DNA of 49,043 bases. Source: Paraphysomonas bandaiensis (taxonomy: Eukaryota; Chrysophyceae). The notes beneath the pieces were generated by a model. The model did not search any database, was not told the origin of the DNA, and worked only from the letters and a program-made list of their open reading frames with translations. Location: assembly GCA_965644295.1 (NCBI GenBank), contig CBFFRP010000388.1, positions 1 through 49,043 of the forward strand, in the 5' to 3' direction. Shown piece by piece: positions 1 to 10,082 of the stretch (the first letter of the stretch is position 1; every line of letters begins with the position of its first letter). The position numbers and the translations under genes are program-made.

Positions 1-271
1 ATACACTGTATATGATGTATTTGCAGTATTCCTCTATCGTATGTATGCGTCTATATCACTCGTAGGTATACAGTATCAGTATACTGTACCCTACACTGTA
101 TAAATACAGGAAGCGAATACTGAACCAATGCTTTCCCTATTCTCAATTCTGATTGGTCGAGTGCCCATTATCGTTTAGATGAGCAGCAGTTGAGAGTGTA
201 TACGGCAGAGTTCATACATTAATGTGTAGAGTATGAAGAAGAAGAATTCTCCAAGAACATTCATAAATATC
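1..271. other. Left-edge flank, no gene seen
   Basis: AT-rich sequence with many short TATACAGTAT/TACTGTAC-like words and no open frame that I can support. It ends at the 5' LTR of the gypsy element. I see no tRNA and no exon-like stretch. It may be the outer part of the DNA into which the retrotransposon inserted. Confidence 0.4.
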
Positions 272-275
272 GTCA

Positions 276-1104
276 TGTAACGCCGAGGCGTCAAACTAAT
301 CACATACCACAAGACCAGTGAGGTTAATATGCTACAAGGGGAGCTCTAGTGGACTGTGTGTGTATGTACAGTCTGCATCTTATCTTCGGATGAAGACACA
401 CTTCACTCTCGGATTATATGTGCCGCTGTTTTTGCTGTATGGGCAATGGAGAGATCTGATTGGTGTACTCGGGTTATACTGTTTTGTATACTATATGGAA
501 TACAGGCTGTATTGTCTATATGTATATGCTGTATAACGGTACTGGAATACGGACTGTACTTGGTGGTGATGTGTTTGCAGAGTGTGTTGTGTGACACGGG
601 GTACATAAGTACGCAATGATGCAGTTATAGGTACATGTAGGGACTATTACTATACAGCTGCTGTATTATGTATTACTGCTGAACGCTGATTGGCTAGTCA
701 CTGCATTTTTGGTCTGTGGCTGTTGAGTTGGTTTAAGGCTCTTCCTATAGGCCTCTACGTGAATCTTCCAGAAGGTGGATATCTCCACAAAATTGGCGAA
801 ATGTTGCTGAATTTTCTGCAGAATATTGTTCTTTGTTCTCTGCTGTGTTTCTAGATAGTTCATAGAATGTAAATGGTTCTGTATGAGTTGTTTGTGTTCT
901 ATGTGCTGTCATTATTATGTTACTAGCCTTGCCTATTAACACGTTTCAGGAGGTGTCTTCAGATAAGTGCTTGAGGGTGCTCAGGCAGTTGCAGGGCATA
1001 GTAATAAGCATATTTATCTCTACATTAGCTATTTTCTTGTTACATTCGCACATTCTTTTCATATACATAGCTGCACCCGGTGTGATACCCCGGGTTTGGT
1101 CAAA
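276..1104 (+). repeat. 5' LTR of the gypsy element
   Basis: It begins TGTAACGCCGAGG and is repeated at 6789-7617. The identity runs on to about 1106/7619, so the 3' end is set by the GTCA target duplication rather than by a canonical CA; the end reads GGTCAAA. Small open frames inside it (for example 318-536) are shared by both LTRs and look incidental. The LTR should supply the promoter and poly(A) signals, but I cannot point to a clear TATA box. Confidence 0.9.
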
Positions 1105-1210
1105 GTAAATTTACTACCGAAAGCAGCGAACGAATCTGCAGATTTGGAATTGATATAAAAAAGATATATATATAATATTTATTATTACACAATACTGAGG
1201 ATTCGTTAAC

Positions 1211-2785
1211 ATGGAACACAATAATCTTCAGGAAATGCTGCAATCTTTTATGCAACAGCAACAACAAATGATACAGCAGACGTTGCATCAGAATGCACAA
1301 GTGGCACGACAAGAGATGCAGCAAGAAATTCAAAAAATAAACCAGGGATTGCTGGGAAGGTTCGAGCATGTTGACCAACGAGTGGATGCTTTGATAGAGG
1401 AAAAGCAAAAGAGCGATCAGAAAGTGGAGACTGTGCTGGAAGACATCAATGCCAGACTGGAAACTATGGAAGCTAGAACAGCCATCCTGGAAGGAGAGAA
1501 AGAATTAACTGATCAGCAGGACAGGGCAATTACCCACCCGAGCGCATCTAGAGAACGCAAGACTATTTTCATGAAAGAGGTTGAGGAGACTACACATCTG
1601 GCGGAGAGAAGGCAAGTAGTTGTACAAATGCCTACTCCCTCTCATTCGCACATATTCCTAAATTCAATGGACCTGGCGGACTATGCTCAATTTGTGACCA
1701 AGTGGTTTGACTGGCAGGTCAAGTATGGGGTGAGACTAGAGCCGGCCCTCATTGTTTCCCAAAGCATTCGAAATCTACTAATTTTCAACAATGATATGAC
1801 GGAATCTCAGTTTCAAGAACTCTCACCTGAACAATTTTGCAAGCTGATGGCTAAAGAAACTCAAGTACTGTCCAAGCTCGAGTTTTCCAACACGTTAAGG
1901 CATGCCCTAAGAGACATCAAAAAGTTAAACTGGGAAAGAGTTAGACCGAATACTCACGAGAGGTTCTTCCAAGGCATTCTGAGGCGTAGAGACATATACT
2001 TAAGGACCTTCAGGATTATTATGGAGAACAATAGCCAGTATTGCCCAGACCTGGAAGGCAAGGACTTTGGGTTAGCCCAAGTATTCCTAAATTTGATTGA
2101 TGATACTTACAACAAGACTGTCTTGGCCGAAATACCCAAGGTCAAGGCAGGGAACTATTCCAAGGTTGAAGAGTTCCTGGAAGCTTATGTTAAGAAGGCT
2201 AAGGAGCACTATGACACGTCGAAGCGTATTAGACTTGTGCCATACAGTGGTGAAGACTATAGCATGAAAAGTCATGACATGCGCAAGAACAAGCAGTACT
2301 CTTCACAGGAAGACAAGTACAAAGGACATGAGACAAAAACGTACCCGATGACCAGTGGGGAAGCTAAGCCTTTGCACCAGATAAATGACTTCAGTGATGA
2401 TGAAGATCAGGAGCCACGGGAATCCAGAAATTCAGAGCCAGACTCAGATGACGACTCTGACTATGAGGAAGATCCAAAGACCACTGCAGAAGGTCATGAC
2501 ACGAATCAGAGCTACGAGCACAAAGTGGACCAGCAGACGGCAAGAGATCAGGACACAGACTACAGAAGGCTACAAGCCATAGAGGCACCTGCTACTGGGT
2601 TGGGATGTGTCAATTTCGCCTTGTATGGGAAGTGCTTTCGAGGAGACCAGTGCAAATATGCCGGAAGTCACAATGAGAAGTGTGCAAAGGACTGCAGACA
2701 GTGGATGATGAAGAAGTTGGCGACGATGGAAAGAGATGGTCCGGGACCTCCTAAGATAATGAAGCGTGATCCAACGAAATCTTGA
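1211..2785 (+). CDS. gag: Gag polyprotein of the gypsy element
   Basis: A 524-residue frame starting about 105 bp after the 5' LTR. It forms the particle that packages the element RNA. The N-terminus (about residues 1-110) is Gln/Glu/Lys-rich with heptad-like spacing, a likely coiled coil. The centre has the helical, Trp-containing look of retrotransposon capsids (Gag-like VTKWFDWQ and FFQGILRRRD segments). A very acidic linker (about 395-425, DDEDQ and DSDDDSD) follows. Near the C-terminus C-x8-C-x5-C-x5-H (GCVNFALYGKC to AGSH) resembles a CCCH finger rather than the usual CCHC knuckle. The frame ends in UGA followed by CUA, and the same frame then stays open into Pol. ATG 1211 is the first in-frame start and leaves a short leader. 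Confidence 0.85.
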   Translation: MEHNNLQEMLQSFMQQQQQMIQQTLHQNAQVARQEMQQEIQKINQGLLGRFEHVDQRVDALIEEKQKSDQKVETVLEDINARLETMEARTAILEGEKELTDQQDRAITHPSASRERKTIFMKEVEETTHLAERRQVVVQMPTPSHSHIFLNSMDLADYAQFVTKWFDWQVKYGVRLEPALIVSQSIRNLLIFNNDMTESQFQELSPEQFCKLMAKETQVLSKLEFSNTLRHALRDIKKLNWERVRPNTHERFFQGILRRRDIYLRTFRIIMENNSQYCPDLEGKDFGLAQVFLNLIDDTYNKTVLAEIPKVKAGNYSKVEEFLEAYVKKAKEHYDTSKRIRLVPYSGEDYSMKSHDMRKNKQYSSQEDKYKGHETKTYPMTSGEAKPLHQINDFSDDEDQEPRESRNSEPDSDDDSDYEEDPKTTAEGHDTNQSYEHKVDQQTARDQDTDYRRLQAIEAPATGLGCVNFALYGKCFRGDQCKYAGSHNEKCAKDCRQWMMKKLATMERDGPGPPKIMKRDPTKS

Positions 2786-2813
2786 CTACTGCAGGGTCTT
2801 TCTGGGCCCCCTG
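2783..2813 (+). promoter_or_regulatory. Gag/Pol stop codon with readthrough-like context
   Basis: The Gag stop is UGA (2783-2785) followed directly by CUA. UGA-CUA is the best-known leaky stop context in eukaryotes. The frame is open from 2786 to the end of pol, so readthrough would give one Gag-Pol protein. Six bases after the stop, CAGGG (2792-2796) can pair with CCCTG (2809-2813), with a self-complementary GGGCCC inside. Sequence features are seen directly; readthrough is inferred. Confidence 0.6.
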
Positions 2814-5800
2814 TTGTCAGTGAAACAATAAGCTCACACAGCAGGAAGGCTTGCAGAAAGGCTCTGGAGCGAAGTTTCCTGCAGGCATGCGGCATAGGCA
2901 GGAGGCTATGGACTGCCGCACACACTAAAGCGAGGATTGAAGTAGTAGATAGGAAGAATGTGGAAATAAGAAGAGACGTAGAGACATCAGTACTGTTCGA
3001 CACGGGAGCCCTCTGTTCGAACTACATCAGCATAAGGAAGTTTAGAGATATCGAGAAACACATGCATACTAAGGACATAATACACAAGAGAACAAAAGTC
3101 GGATTAGCAGACAATAAGACAGTGGCATGGAGTGACATCATGGTGAGACTTACCTTGAAGTTCGAGGATCGTTCACTGAGCGCGGTTTCATGCAAATACT
3201 CTGGAGAATTTATTGTGTTGGACATGAAAGATAATGAGATCATAATTGGGTTACCTGCGATACTAGGGGACTTGTGGGACTTCTTTTGCTACAGTCTAAA
3301 AGGCAATGCAGAAAGAAAGATTAGAACGAGCGTGCCAGATGCGGAGGAGGAAATGTTGCAGTTCTTGGCGTCCATGGACAACATAGTGCATCCCTGGTCA
3401 AATAGTATGGAGGGAGAGCCACCGGAAGAAGAAATGTCTCCGTTGCCAGTGCAGTTTGGTGAGGTGATCAAGTTTTTGGGAAAAAGCAGAGAAGAAGCCA
3501 TTCAGGAATTCAAGGATTTGATGCCCGAGCATATAGCTGAAGATTTTGACAAAGCAACACCTGTTCGAGAACTGTTACTAAATGAAGGTTTGAAAGTTTT
3601 TGTACCAGAGACATGGACTGGTATCAGAGGTGTTGAACCATTAAAACTCACCTTCAAAGACACTTTACCTCAGCGACTCAAGCCTAAAGCCAGACCCATA
3701 AACCCAAGACTCTGGGAGGCAGCAGAAAAGGAATTTTTGAGACTGCGTGGATACATGTACGAGAAGAGTAGGTCACCATGGGCGTCTTGCTTGGTTGTGG
3801 CTCCCAAAGCTACGAAGCCGTTCATCAGGTTCTGTGGTGATTACGTAGAGATCAACAAGCATATTCACATTGGTAACTACACTATACCTAATATTAGGCA
3901 CCAGTTGGATCGTATCATGGGGTACAAGGTATTTTTAGACATAGATCTCACAAATGCCTTCCACCAAATCCCATTACATGAAGAGACGGCGGAGAAGCTA
4001 TCCATTCAAACTCCTTGGGGTCAATATCAACCACGATTCATGCCTGAGGGAATAGGTCCTGCTACTGGCGTTTTACAAGAGACTGTCAATGCATTGTTTT
4101 CAGACTTACCGTGGGCCATAGTGATATTCGACAACATTTTGCTTCTGGCGATGGATTACCAAGAGGCATACGAGAGACTGAAAATCTTTATCGAGAGATG
4201 CATACAACACAATGTTGTTCTCAAGTTTGCAAAGAGCTGGCTAGGTTTTGGAGAAGTCAAGTTCTTTGGCTATAGATGTAAGCACCAGAGCTTTGAGTTG
4301 ACAGAGGATAGAAAGGCTGCATTACTTGAGATACCTTTTCCAGAATCCGGGAACAGATCCAAGAAAATCAGATCATTATTAGGATGTGGAGTTTTCTTTG
4401 CACCTTTTGTGAAAAATTACAGTGAGAAAGTTAGACATTTGACAGATCTTACGAAACCTGAATTCGACTGGTCAGATGAGTCAAAGTGGGAACACGACTA
4501 TAGACAGGAATTCGAAGATTTCAAGAAGGATTTGCAAGAGGCATGTGCACTTCATTACCCAGATTACGAGCTGCCATGGGTGATAAGAACTGATGCGAGT
4601 GAGATAGGTGTTGGCGGAGTCCTCATTCAAATCAAGACACATGCAGACGGTTCAAAGGAGGAGCAAATTATAGCGCTGATCTCCAAAAGATTCTCTAAGC
4701 AAGCACAGAAGTGGGATACTATTGAGCAGGAGGGGTTTGCAATCTACTATGTGGTCAAGAGACTGGCGTATTATCTAATCGGGAAGGAGTTTTTGTTGGA
4801 GACGGATCATAACAACCTGAGATGGATAGAAGCGTCAGAAGTACCCAAGATTATACGATGGAGAATTTACCTGCAGTCATTTGTGTTTAAGGTGAGACAT
4901 ATCCCTGGAAAAGAAAATGTACTGGCCGATACACTCTCCAGACTCCATCTATGTGTTGCTGAAGAGGACGAGCATGAAGATTGTCATACAGCGGAAGGGC
5001 TATGCCACCTGTGTAATGAAGATGACGAATTTGAGGAGGAGGAGTTAGAATATGAACAGCGCATGAGTACCTTATGCAATATGTTTGATGAGGAAGAGGT
5101 GCTAGGAGAGGAGATCAAACCCACCCCTAACCATTTGCAGCTCACACCAACGGAGTGTTTAGATCAGGTTCACAATGCCCAAGTCGGACACTGGGGAGAG
5201 CGCGAGACCTGGAGGAGGCTGAACAGGGATTTCCCTGGGCATGGCATATCCCAGCGGCAAGTTAAGGACTATATAGACCGATGCGCAAATTGCCAGAAGT
5301 CCAGGAGGGAGATGAAAACTCGGCTGATCCCTGTGCAGAGACACTTGAAACCTCCAACACACAGGACCGCAATCGGTATAGATGCATTAGCCATTACACC
5401 CCACGGCCGCAATGGAGAGACACACATTAACGTCATTGTGAATTTGTTTACGGAGCTAGCGTTTTTGAACCCAGTGAAAGGATGCTCAGCAAAGACCCTG
5501 GCGGATTCAGTCTGGAAGTATTGGGCGAATTTCGGTTTTACTGACATGATCATATCTGATTTGGGACCAGATTTAAATTCAGCGTTATTCAAGGAATTGA
5601 CCGATCTGGTGGGAGTTCGGCATGTTTTCAGCATTGCGAACAAACATGTCAATGGTTGCGAGCGGGTGAATAAGGAAGTGGGACGACACTTGCGAGCATT
5701 GGTATATGACACCAGAGAGAAGGATGTTTTTGACGACCCAACCTTCATCCCCAGCGTCCAAATCATTCTCAACACACACAGATCAGCAGAGACAAACTAT

Positions 5801-6763
5801 ACTCCATTTGAGCTGACTTTTGGGACACCAGACTCAGTCTATAGTGATCTCGCGAAGAAATTCGAGCGCGTCCCTGAGCATCTATACCTCCAGAAGATGC
5901 ACGAGAACCTTCACCAGTTACGCAACGCATCTAGACAATACCAAGAGACTCTGATCAAGAAGAGAGTGGAGGATCCTAACCAGAGGATGGGTCCCCAGAA
6001 CAAATTCCAGAAAGGGGATCTGGTCTTGTACGACCCAGGAGTGAGACCGGTGCCGAAGCTGTCTACAAAACGCAAGGGACCTTTCGAGGTAGTTCACCAG
6101 TACAAGAATGACGTAGACTGCAGAAATGTATTAACAGGGGCTATTCACAAATATTCTGTAACTGACCTAGAGTACTTTGTGGGTTCAAAGGAGGATGCCG
6201 TGGAAGCTGCCATCCGAGATCAAGAGCAATTCAGAGTCAAGGTGATTCATGGTTACAAGGGAGATTCCAACCACCGCACTAGCATGACATTCATTGTGGA
6301 GTATGCAGATGGGGACATACTGGAAGTACCATGGAGTAGAGATCTATTCGATTGTCAGGCATATGAAGATTTCTGTAAATCTAGGAAGTACTTACATCAC
6401 CTCATCCTGGATCAGAATCAGGTCACTCCTTTCAAGACTCAGCTCAGGAGGGCAGACGTCACAGCAGTGCAAGTAGGTGATAGAGTGTATGTGGATCTTC
6501 GTTTCTTTGGGGATCAGTGGTATCAGAGCTTGGACCTTCCAGACTTTTCTACAAAATCGTATGTGGTGGTCTTCGAATACACGCATTGGTACCACAGGAC
6601 ATCTAAAAAGAAGATTAGCGCTCGTTTTCTGCTTAATGGTGCTACTTACGCCCTCGATAATTATCTTGTGTTTGCGTGGGGCTCAGTCAAGACCTTCGAT
6701 GAGACCTACATGGTGCTGGTGGATGCAGACATAGCCAAAAGGTATCCCCGCATAGTCGAATAG
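2786..6763 (+). CDS. pol: Pol polyprotein (protease, RT, RNase H, integrase)
   Basis: Open frame continuous with gag beyond one UGA; the first strong domain starts near 2985. Aspartic protease: FDTGA at about 2996-3010. Reverse transcriptase: FLDIDLTNAFHQIPL (first catalytic Asp, about 3930-3975) and VIFDNILLL at about 4121-4147, where most elements have YxDD. RNase H: IRTDASEIGVGG (about 4590) and ETDHNNLRW (about 4800). Integrase: zinc-binding H/H/C/C (HNAQVGHW to CANC, about 5170-5297), then the D, D, E triad in GIDALA, ISDLGPDL and CERVNKEV. The tail (about 6235-6390) has a chromodomain-like VEYADGDILEVPW segment. The length of about 1,300 residues is normal for gypsy Pol. No internal stop is present. 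Proteolytic processing by its own protease is expected from the family. Confidence 0.93.
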   Translation, partial: LLQGLSGPPVVSETISSHSRKACRKALERSFLQACGIGRRLWTAAHTKARIEVVDRKNVEIRRDVETSVLFDTGALCSNYISIRKFRDIEKHMHTKDIIHKRTKVGLADNKTVAWSDIMVRLTLKFEDRSLSAVSCKYSGEFIVLDMKDNEIIIGLPAILGDLWDFFCYSLKGNAERKIRTSVPDAEEEMLQFLASMDNIVHPWSNSMEGEPPEEEMSPLPVQFGEVIKFLGKSREEAIQEFKDLMPEHIAEDFDKATPVRELLLNEGLKVFVPETWTGIRGVEPLKLTFKDTLPQRLKPKARPINPRLWEAAEKEFLRLRGYMYEKSRSPWASCLVVAPKATKPFIRFCGDYVEINKHIHIGNYTIPNIRHQLDRIMGYKVFLDIDLTNAFHQIPLHEETAEKLSIQTPWGQYQPRFMPEGIGPATGVLQETVNALFSDLPWAIVIFDNILLLAMDYQEAYERLKIFIERCIQHNVVLKFAKSWLGFGEVKFFGYRCKHQSFELTEDRKAALLEIPFPESGNRSKKIRSLLGCGVFFAPFVKNYSEKVRHLTDLTKPEFDWSDESKWEHDYRQEFEDFKKDLQEACALHYPDYELPWVIRTDASEIGVGGVLIQIKTHADGSKEEQIIALISKRFSKQAQKWDTIEQEGFAIYYVVKRLAYYLIGKEFLLETDHNNLRWIEASEVPKIIRWRIYLQSFVFKVRHIPGKENVLADTLSRLHLCVAEEDEHEDCHTAEGLCHLCNEDDEFEEEELEYEQRMSTLCNMFDEEEVLGEEIKPTPNHLQLTPTECLDQVHNAQVGHWGERETWRRLNRDFPGHGISQRQVKDYIDRCANCQKSRREMKTRLIPVQRHLKPPTHRTAIGIDALAITPHGRNGETHINVIVNLFTELAFLNPVKGCSAKTLADSVWKYWANFGFTDMIISDLGPDLNSALFKELTDLVGVRHVFSIANKHVNGCERVNKEVGRHLRALVYDTREKDVFDDPTFIPSVQIILNTHRSAETNYTPFELTFGTPDSVYSDLAKKFERVPEHLYLQKMHENLHQLRNASRQYQETLIKKRVEDPNQRMGPQNKFQKGDLVLYDPGVRPVPKLSTKRKGPFEVVHQYKNDVDCRNVLTGAIHKYSVTDLEYFVGSKEDAVEAAIRDQEQFRVKVIHGYKGDSNHRTSMTFIVEYADGDILEVPWSRDLFDCQAYEDFCKSRKYLHHLILDQNQVTPFKTQLRRADVTAVQVGDRVYVDLRFFGDQWYQSLDLPDFSTKSYVVVFEYTHWYHRTSKKKISARFLLNGATYALDNYLVFAWGSVKTFDETYMVLVDADIAKRYPRIVE

Positions 6764-6769
6764 CATAAC

Positions 6770-6785
6770 AGAGAGGGGGAGGGGG
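6770..6785 (+). promoter_or_regulatory. Polypurine tract of the gypsy element
   Basis: AGAGAGGGGGAGGGGG, separated by CAG from the TG that opens the 3' LTR. In this family the tract primes plus-strand DNA synthesis. Position and composition are exactly as expected. Confidence 0.85.
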
Positions 6786-6788
6786 CAG

Positions 6789-7617
6789 TGTAACGCCGAG
6801 GCGTCAAACTAATCACATACCACAAGACCAGTGAGGTTAATATGCTACAAGGGGAGCTCTAGTGGACTGTGTGTGTATGTACAGTCTGCATCTTATCTTC
6901 GGATGAAGACACACTTCACTCTCGGATTATATGTGCCGCTGTTTTTGCTGTATGGGCAATGGAGAGATCTGATTGGTGTACTCGGGTTATACTGTTTTGT
7001 ATACTATATGGAATACAGGCTGTATTGTCTATATGTATATGCTGTATAACGGTACTGGAATACGGACTGTACTTGGTGGTGATGTGTTTGCAGAGTGTGT
7101 TGTGTGACACGGGGTACATAAGTACGCAATGATGCAGTTATAGGTACATGTAGGGACTATTACTATACAGCTGCTGTATTATGTATTACTGCTGAACGCT
7201 GATTGGCTAGTCACTGCATTTTTGGTCTGTGGCTGTTGAGTTGGTTTAAGGCTCTTCCTATAGGCCTCTACGTGAATCTTCCAGAAGGTGGATATCTCCA
7301 CAAAATTGGCGAAATGTTGCTGAATTTTCTGCAGAATATTGTTCTTTGTTCTCTGCTGTGTTTCTAGATAGTTCATAGAATGTAAATGGTTCTGTATGAG
7401 TTGTTTGTGTTCTATGTGCTGTCATTATTATGTTACTAGCCTTGCCTATTAACACGTTTCAGGAGGTGTCTTCAGATAAGTGCTTGAGGGTGCTCAGGCA
7501 GTTGCAGGGCATAGTAATAAGCATATTTATCTCTACATTAGCTATTTTCTTGTTACATTCGCACATTCTTTTCATATACATAGCTGCACCCGGTGTGATA
7601 CCCCGGGTTTGGTCAAA
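6789..7617 (+). repeat. 3' LTR of the gypsy element
   Basis: Direct copy of 276-1104; no mismatch was noticed in the lines compared, and the same incidental frames recur. It is followed by GTCA, matching the 4 bp left of the 5' LTR. Confidence 0.92.
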
Positions 7618-7621
7618 GTCA

Positions 7622-7875
7622 CTCCTTCGCAGAAAATTTGGATTTAGTCACTGTGTGGCTGTCAACGCCCAAGCGCATCGTCATTCTTTTTAGTTAAGCT
7701 TGTTCTCTCTTTGTTGGTTGTTGTAGCTCGTCACTTTTCTGTTTAGTACTGAACTGCATAGCTGGTGAGTTGTGCTTTAGTTTCTTGGGGTGCCGAGAAG
7801 CATTTAGTACTGCAGAAGTAGTATAGGTTAATAATAAGCAACATTCTCTCTCTTAAAGCGAGTTTTAGCTTATTT
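7622..7875. other. Junction between gypsy 3' LTR and truncated copia element
   Basis: No domain is recognisable. Reading the minus strand, copia integrase-like sequence fades out around 7870 and is replaced by unrelated sequence before the gypsy element. This is either the deletion scar of the copia element or an older fragment; I see no host exon here. Confidence 0.35.
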
Positions 7876-9844
7876 AGAGTTTGGCTCTCAGGTCCCAACC
7901 TGAGTTCCATTGCAACTTCTTCTTTAGTACGCTGGTTTACGCCTTTTACCCAGAACATCCTACTCGGGTGATGAGTTAGTTTGATCACGTAGCGCTCATC
8001 ACCTCGAGCGGGAGTATTCAGAAATACTTGCACATCAGCCGATATGTCCGGCTTGACATCCGTATCCTCCTTTGTGTGAAACGAAACTCTCGTAATCTTT
8101 GATCTGGCACATATGCTACAGAGACAAGATTTTTTAATGCAGTCTTCGATAGGTGCTTCCTCTGCAGATTTGAGCCCGTGAATAACATCCTTCTATGTGC
8201 CTCCGTTAGAGCCCCTTTGTTGAAATGGCCCATTCTCCTATGCAGCAGTTCCAGCTCGTCCTCACCAGTCCTATCGCTAAGATTTACTTCACAATTACTC
8301 GGTGTAGACACATCTGGAAGCTCCAACAGCTGCTGAGTTGGAACTGCAGTCATTCCATTTTTCATGGGTCCCTCCAGTACCAGCTCACCGGTATTACAGT
8401 CATAAATTTGGATCCCATACCACACCGTGAATCGATAGCCCATTTCGTTCAGCTTACGTCCGGAGCACAGGCATCGATTGATCTGATCTGAAATTTCTAT
8501 GTCTCTCCATGCTCCACGGGAACCCACACTTGTGATATGAATCTCTGATCCCTTCTTAGATCCGTTTATCACCTTTGATGTATTCATATGAGTGTCAAGC
8601 ATGGTCACATCATTCATCAAGAACATTGATGATGAACAGCATGTATCTATGTATGTATAGTGTTCAGCAGTACCAATCATACAACATGTGTCACTTTTAT
8701 CATATATATCAACAGCACAGTCATAAAGCATATTCGCTTCGGACTCCGAGTCAGACTCGGTTCCTCCTCTGCGGATATTCTCGAATGTGAAAACCTTCCC
8801 AGATTTCTGGGGTTTCTTGGTCTTTCCAGTCGAATTTCGGGGACATTCGTTCGCGCGATGGTTTTTGGATTTGCATACTCTGCATCCTGTATATTCCTTA
8901 CTGCCCGGTCTTTGTCCCTTCGTTTCCCCCTTTTTCTTCCTACATTGTTCTGTATTATGATTGTGTATTATACCTTTCTTCGAGCAATAAGTGCACTTCC
9001 TCTTTGTAGATACTCTCTCTTTCTTTCGAGGCTTTTCAATATGATTCAGCTCCTCCGTGCTCTTGCGCTTCTTCTCTATGATTTTCCTCCCATACTTGGT
9101 GTCGTCGAACTGTTCGATACGTTTGGATAGCAATTCATATGGTACATCATCGGGCATTAAATACAGGGCATAATTCAAACCGTCATATTCATCACTGATA
9201 ATTCCCTCCTTCAGCCTACTAATTTTTGATTCTTCCGTTACCGTTTGGTTATGCGCCTGAAGTTCACGAAGAAGCAGCTCAAAACGCAGTACATACTCTT
9301 TCGCGGTCTCCCCTGGCTTCATCTCGAATGATCCAAACTGAGCAAGCAGAGCACTAATCTTGTTTTGTGTTCCCCCTTCAAAACACGATTTAAGAGTGCT
9401 AACCATCTCTCTGGCGCTGAACTTATTAACTCTTCCTTCAGCTGCCTTGAACTCCTTGTGCTTCAGATGAAACTTCTGCAGCGCCTTCGGAGATCGCTTC
9501 ACCGCCTCTCTGCAGTATGAGTAGGCAATTGCATTCGCCTTCCAATACTTGTCCACCGCTTCTTTGTAGGACTTGGTCTCAAGACTATTCAGGGGTTGAA
9601 TTCCGAAATCCTCTTCCTCTGGTGGCCTTTCTAGAGCCACCTCACTCTGCTCCTTTCTCATAAGGAACGTCTCAAAGTCTTCGATCCATTGTTCAACGTT
9701 GCTCTCGTCGAACCATGGAACATCAGCTCTATCCTCCTTCTCTCCTCCGCATTCGCTACCATATTGACTAAAGACCATTTTCAGATGATTAAGATCGTTG
9801 TAAGAGAAGTTTAAGTTAGTCAAACTAGATAGATTACTTTATTA
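7876..9844 (-). pseudogene. Truncated Ty1/copia-type gag-pol
   Basis: Minus-strand frame from about 9823 (better start M-V-F-S at 9779, matching the second copia copy) to 8018. Domains: Gag-like helical N-terminus (WIEDFETFLMRKE); zinc knuckle CRVCKSKNHRANEC (C-x2-C-x4-H-x4-C); a degenerate protease site (YIDTCCSSS, where D-S/T-G is usual); and a GAG-pre-integrase segment (ELLHRRMGHFNKGAL), which is the copia arrangement. At a run of six A (plus-strand 8130-8135) the frame shifts by -1, and the integrase zinc region (CSICARSKITRVSF) and about 50 further residues follow in the new frame down to about 7876. The rest of integrase, all of RT/RNase H and the other LTR are missing. Probably dead. 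Confidence 0.85.
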
Positions 9845-10082
9845 TGATTGTATACACAATTGTGTGTGTTGTCATGTAGCACATGTCAACAACATGATAA
9901 ATTATTTCGTTCATGTTAACCACTGCTCAACTTCCGTATCTTGAATCGTCATGATATAATACTTCAGTTTCACAGTTATAGCTATATAGCACCTTTTGAC
10001 TATTGACTACGTATTACTGTTTTTCACATTGTATTTAACGTATTCTACAGTACTATCTTAGAGAACCATACGTATTCCAACA
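9845..10082 (-). repeat. 5' LTR of truncated copia element
   Basis: Read on the minus strand it opens TGTTGGAATACGTATGG and continues through the shared words GTTCTCTAAGATAGTACTG and ATGTTGTTGACATG. It is clearly homologous to the LTRs at 27975 and 30853. It sits directly upstream of the gag frame above. The 3' edge (9845) is approximate. Confidence 0.8.

Larger units (their letters stand above)
272..7621 (+). mobile_element. Complete Ty3/gypsy-type LTR retrotransposon
   Basis: Two long direct repeats (276-1104 and 6789-7617, constant offset 6513) flank gag and pol reading frames in the order gag, protease, RT, RNase H, integrase, which is the Ty3/gypsy order. A 4-bp GTCA occurs just outside both ends (272-275 and 7618-7621), a plausible target-site duplication. 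A purine tract precedes the 3' LTR. I noticed no differences between the two LTRs in the stretches compared, and the same short frames occur in both, so insertion is probably recent. Pol has no internal stop, and Gag and Pol are separated by one in-frame UGA. The element may still be competent or very recently active, but this is inference. Confidence 0.95.

Noticed and set aside
318-536. Small LTR-encoded protein
   Set aside because: It occurs identically in the two LTRs only because the LTRs are copies; overlapping frames in both strands are equally open.
1103-1104. Canonical TG...CA LTR end at 1102/7615
   Set aside because: The two LTRs stay identical past that CA, and no target duplication fits; an end at 1104/7617 leaves the GTCA duplication.
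5269-5775. 168-codon minus-strand frame inside pol
   Set aside because: Antisense shadow of the integrase coding region; no family and no independent support.
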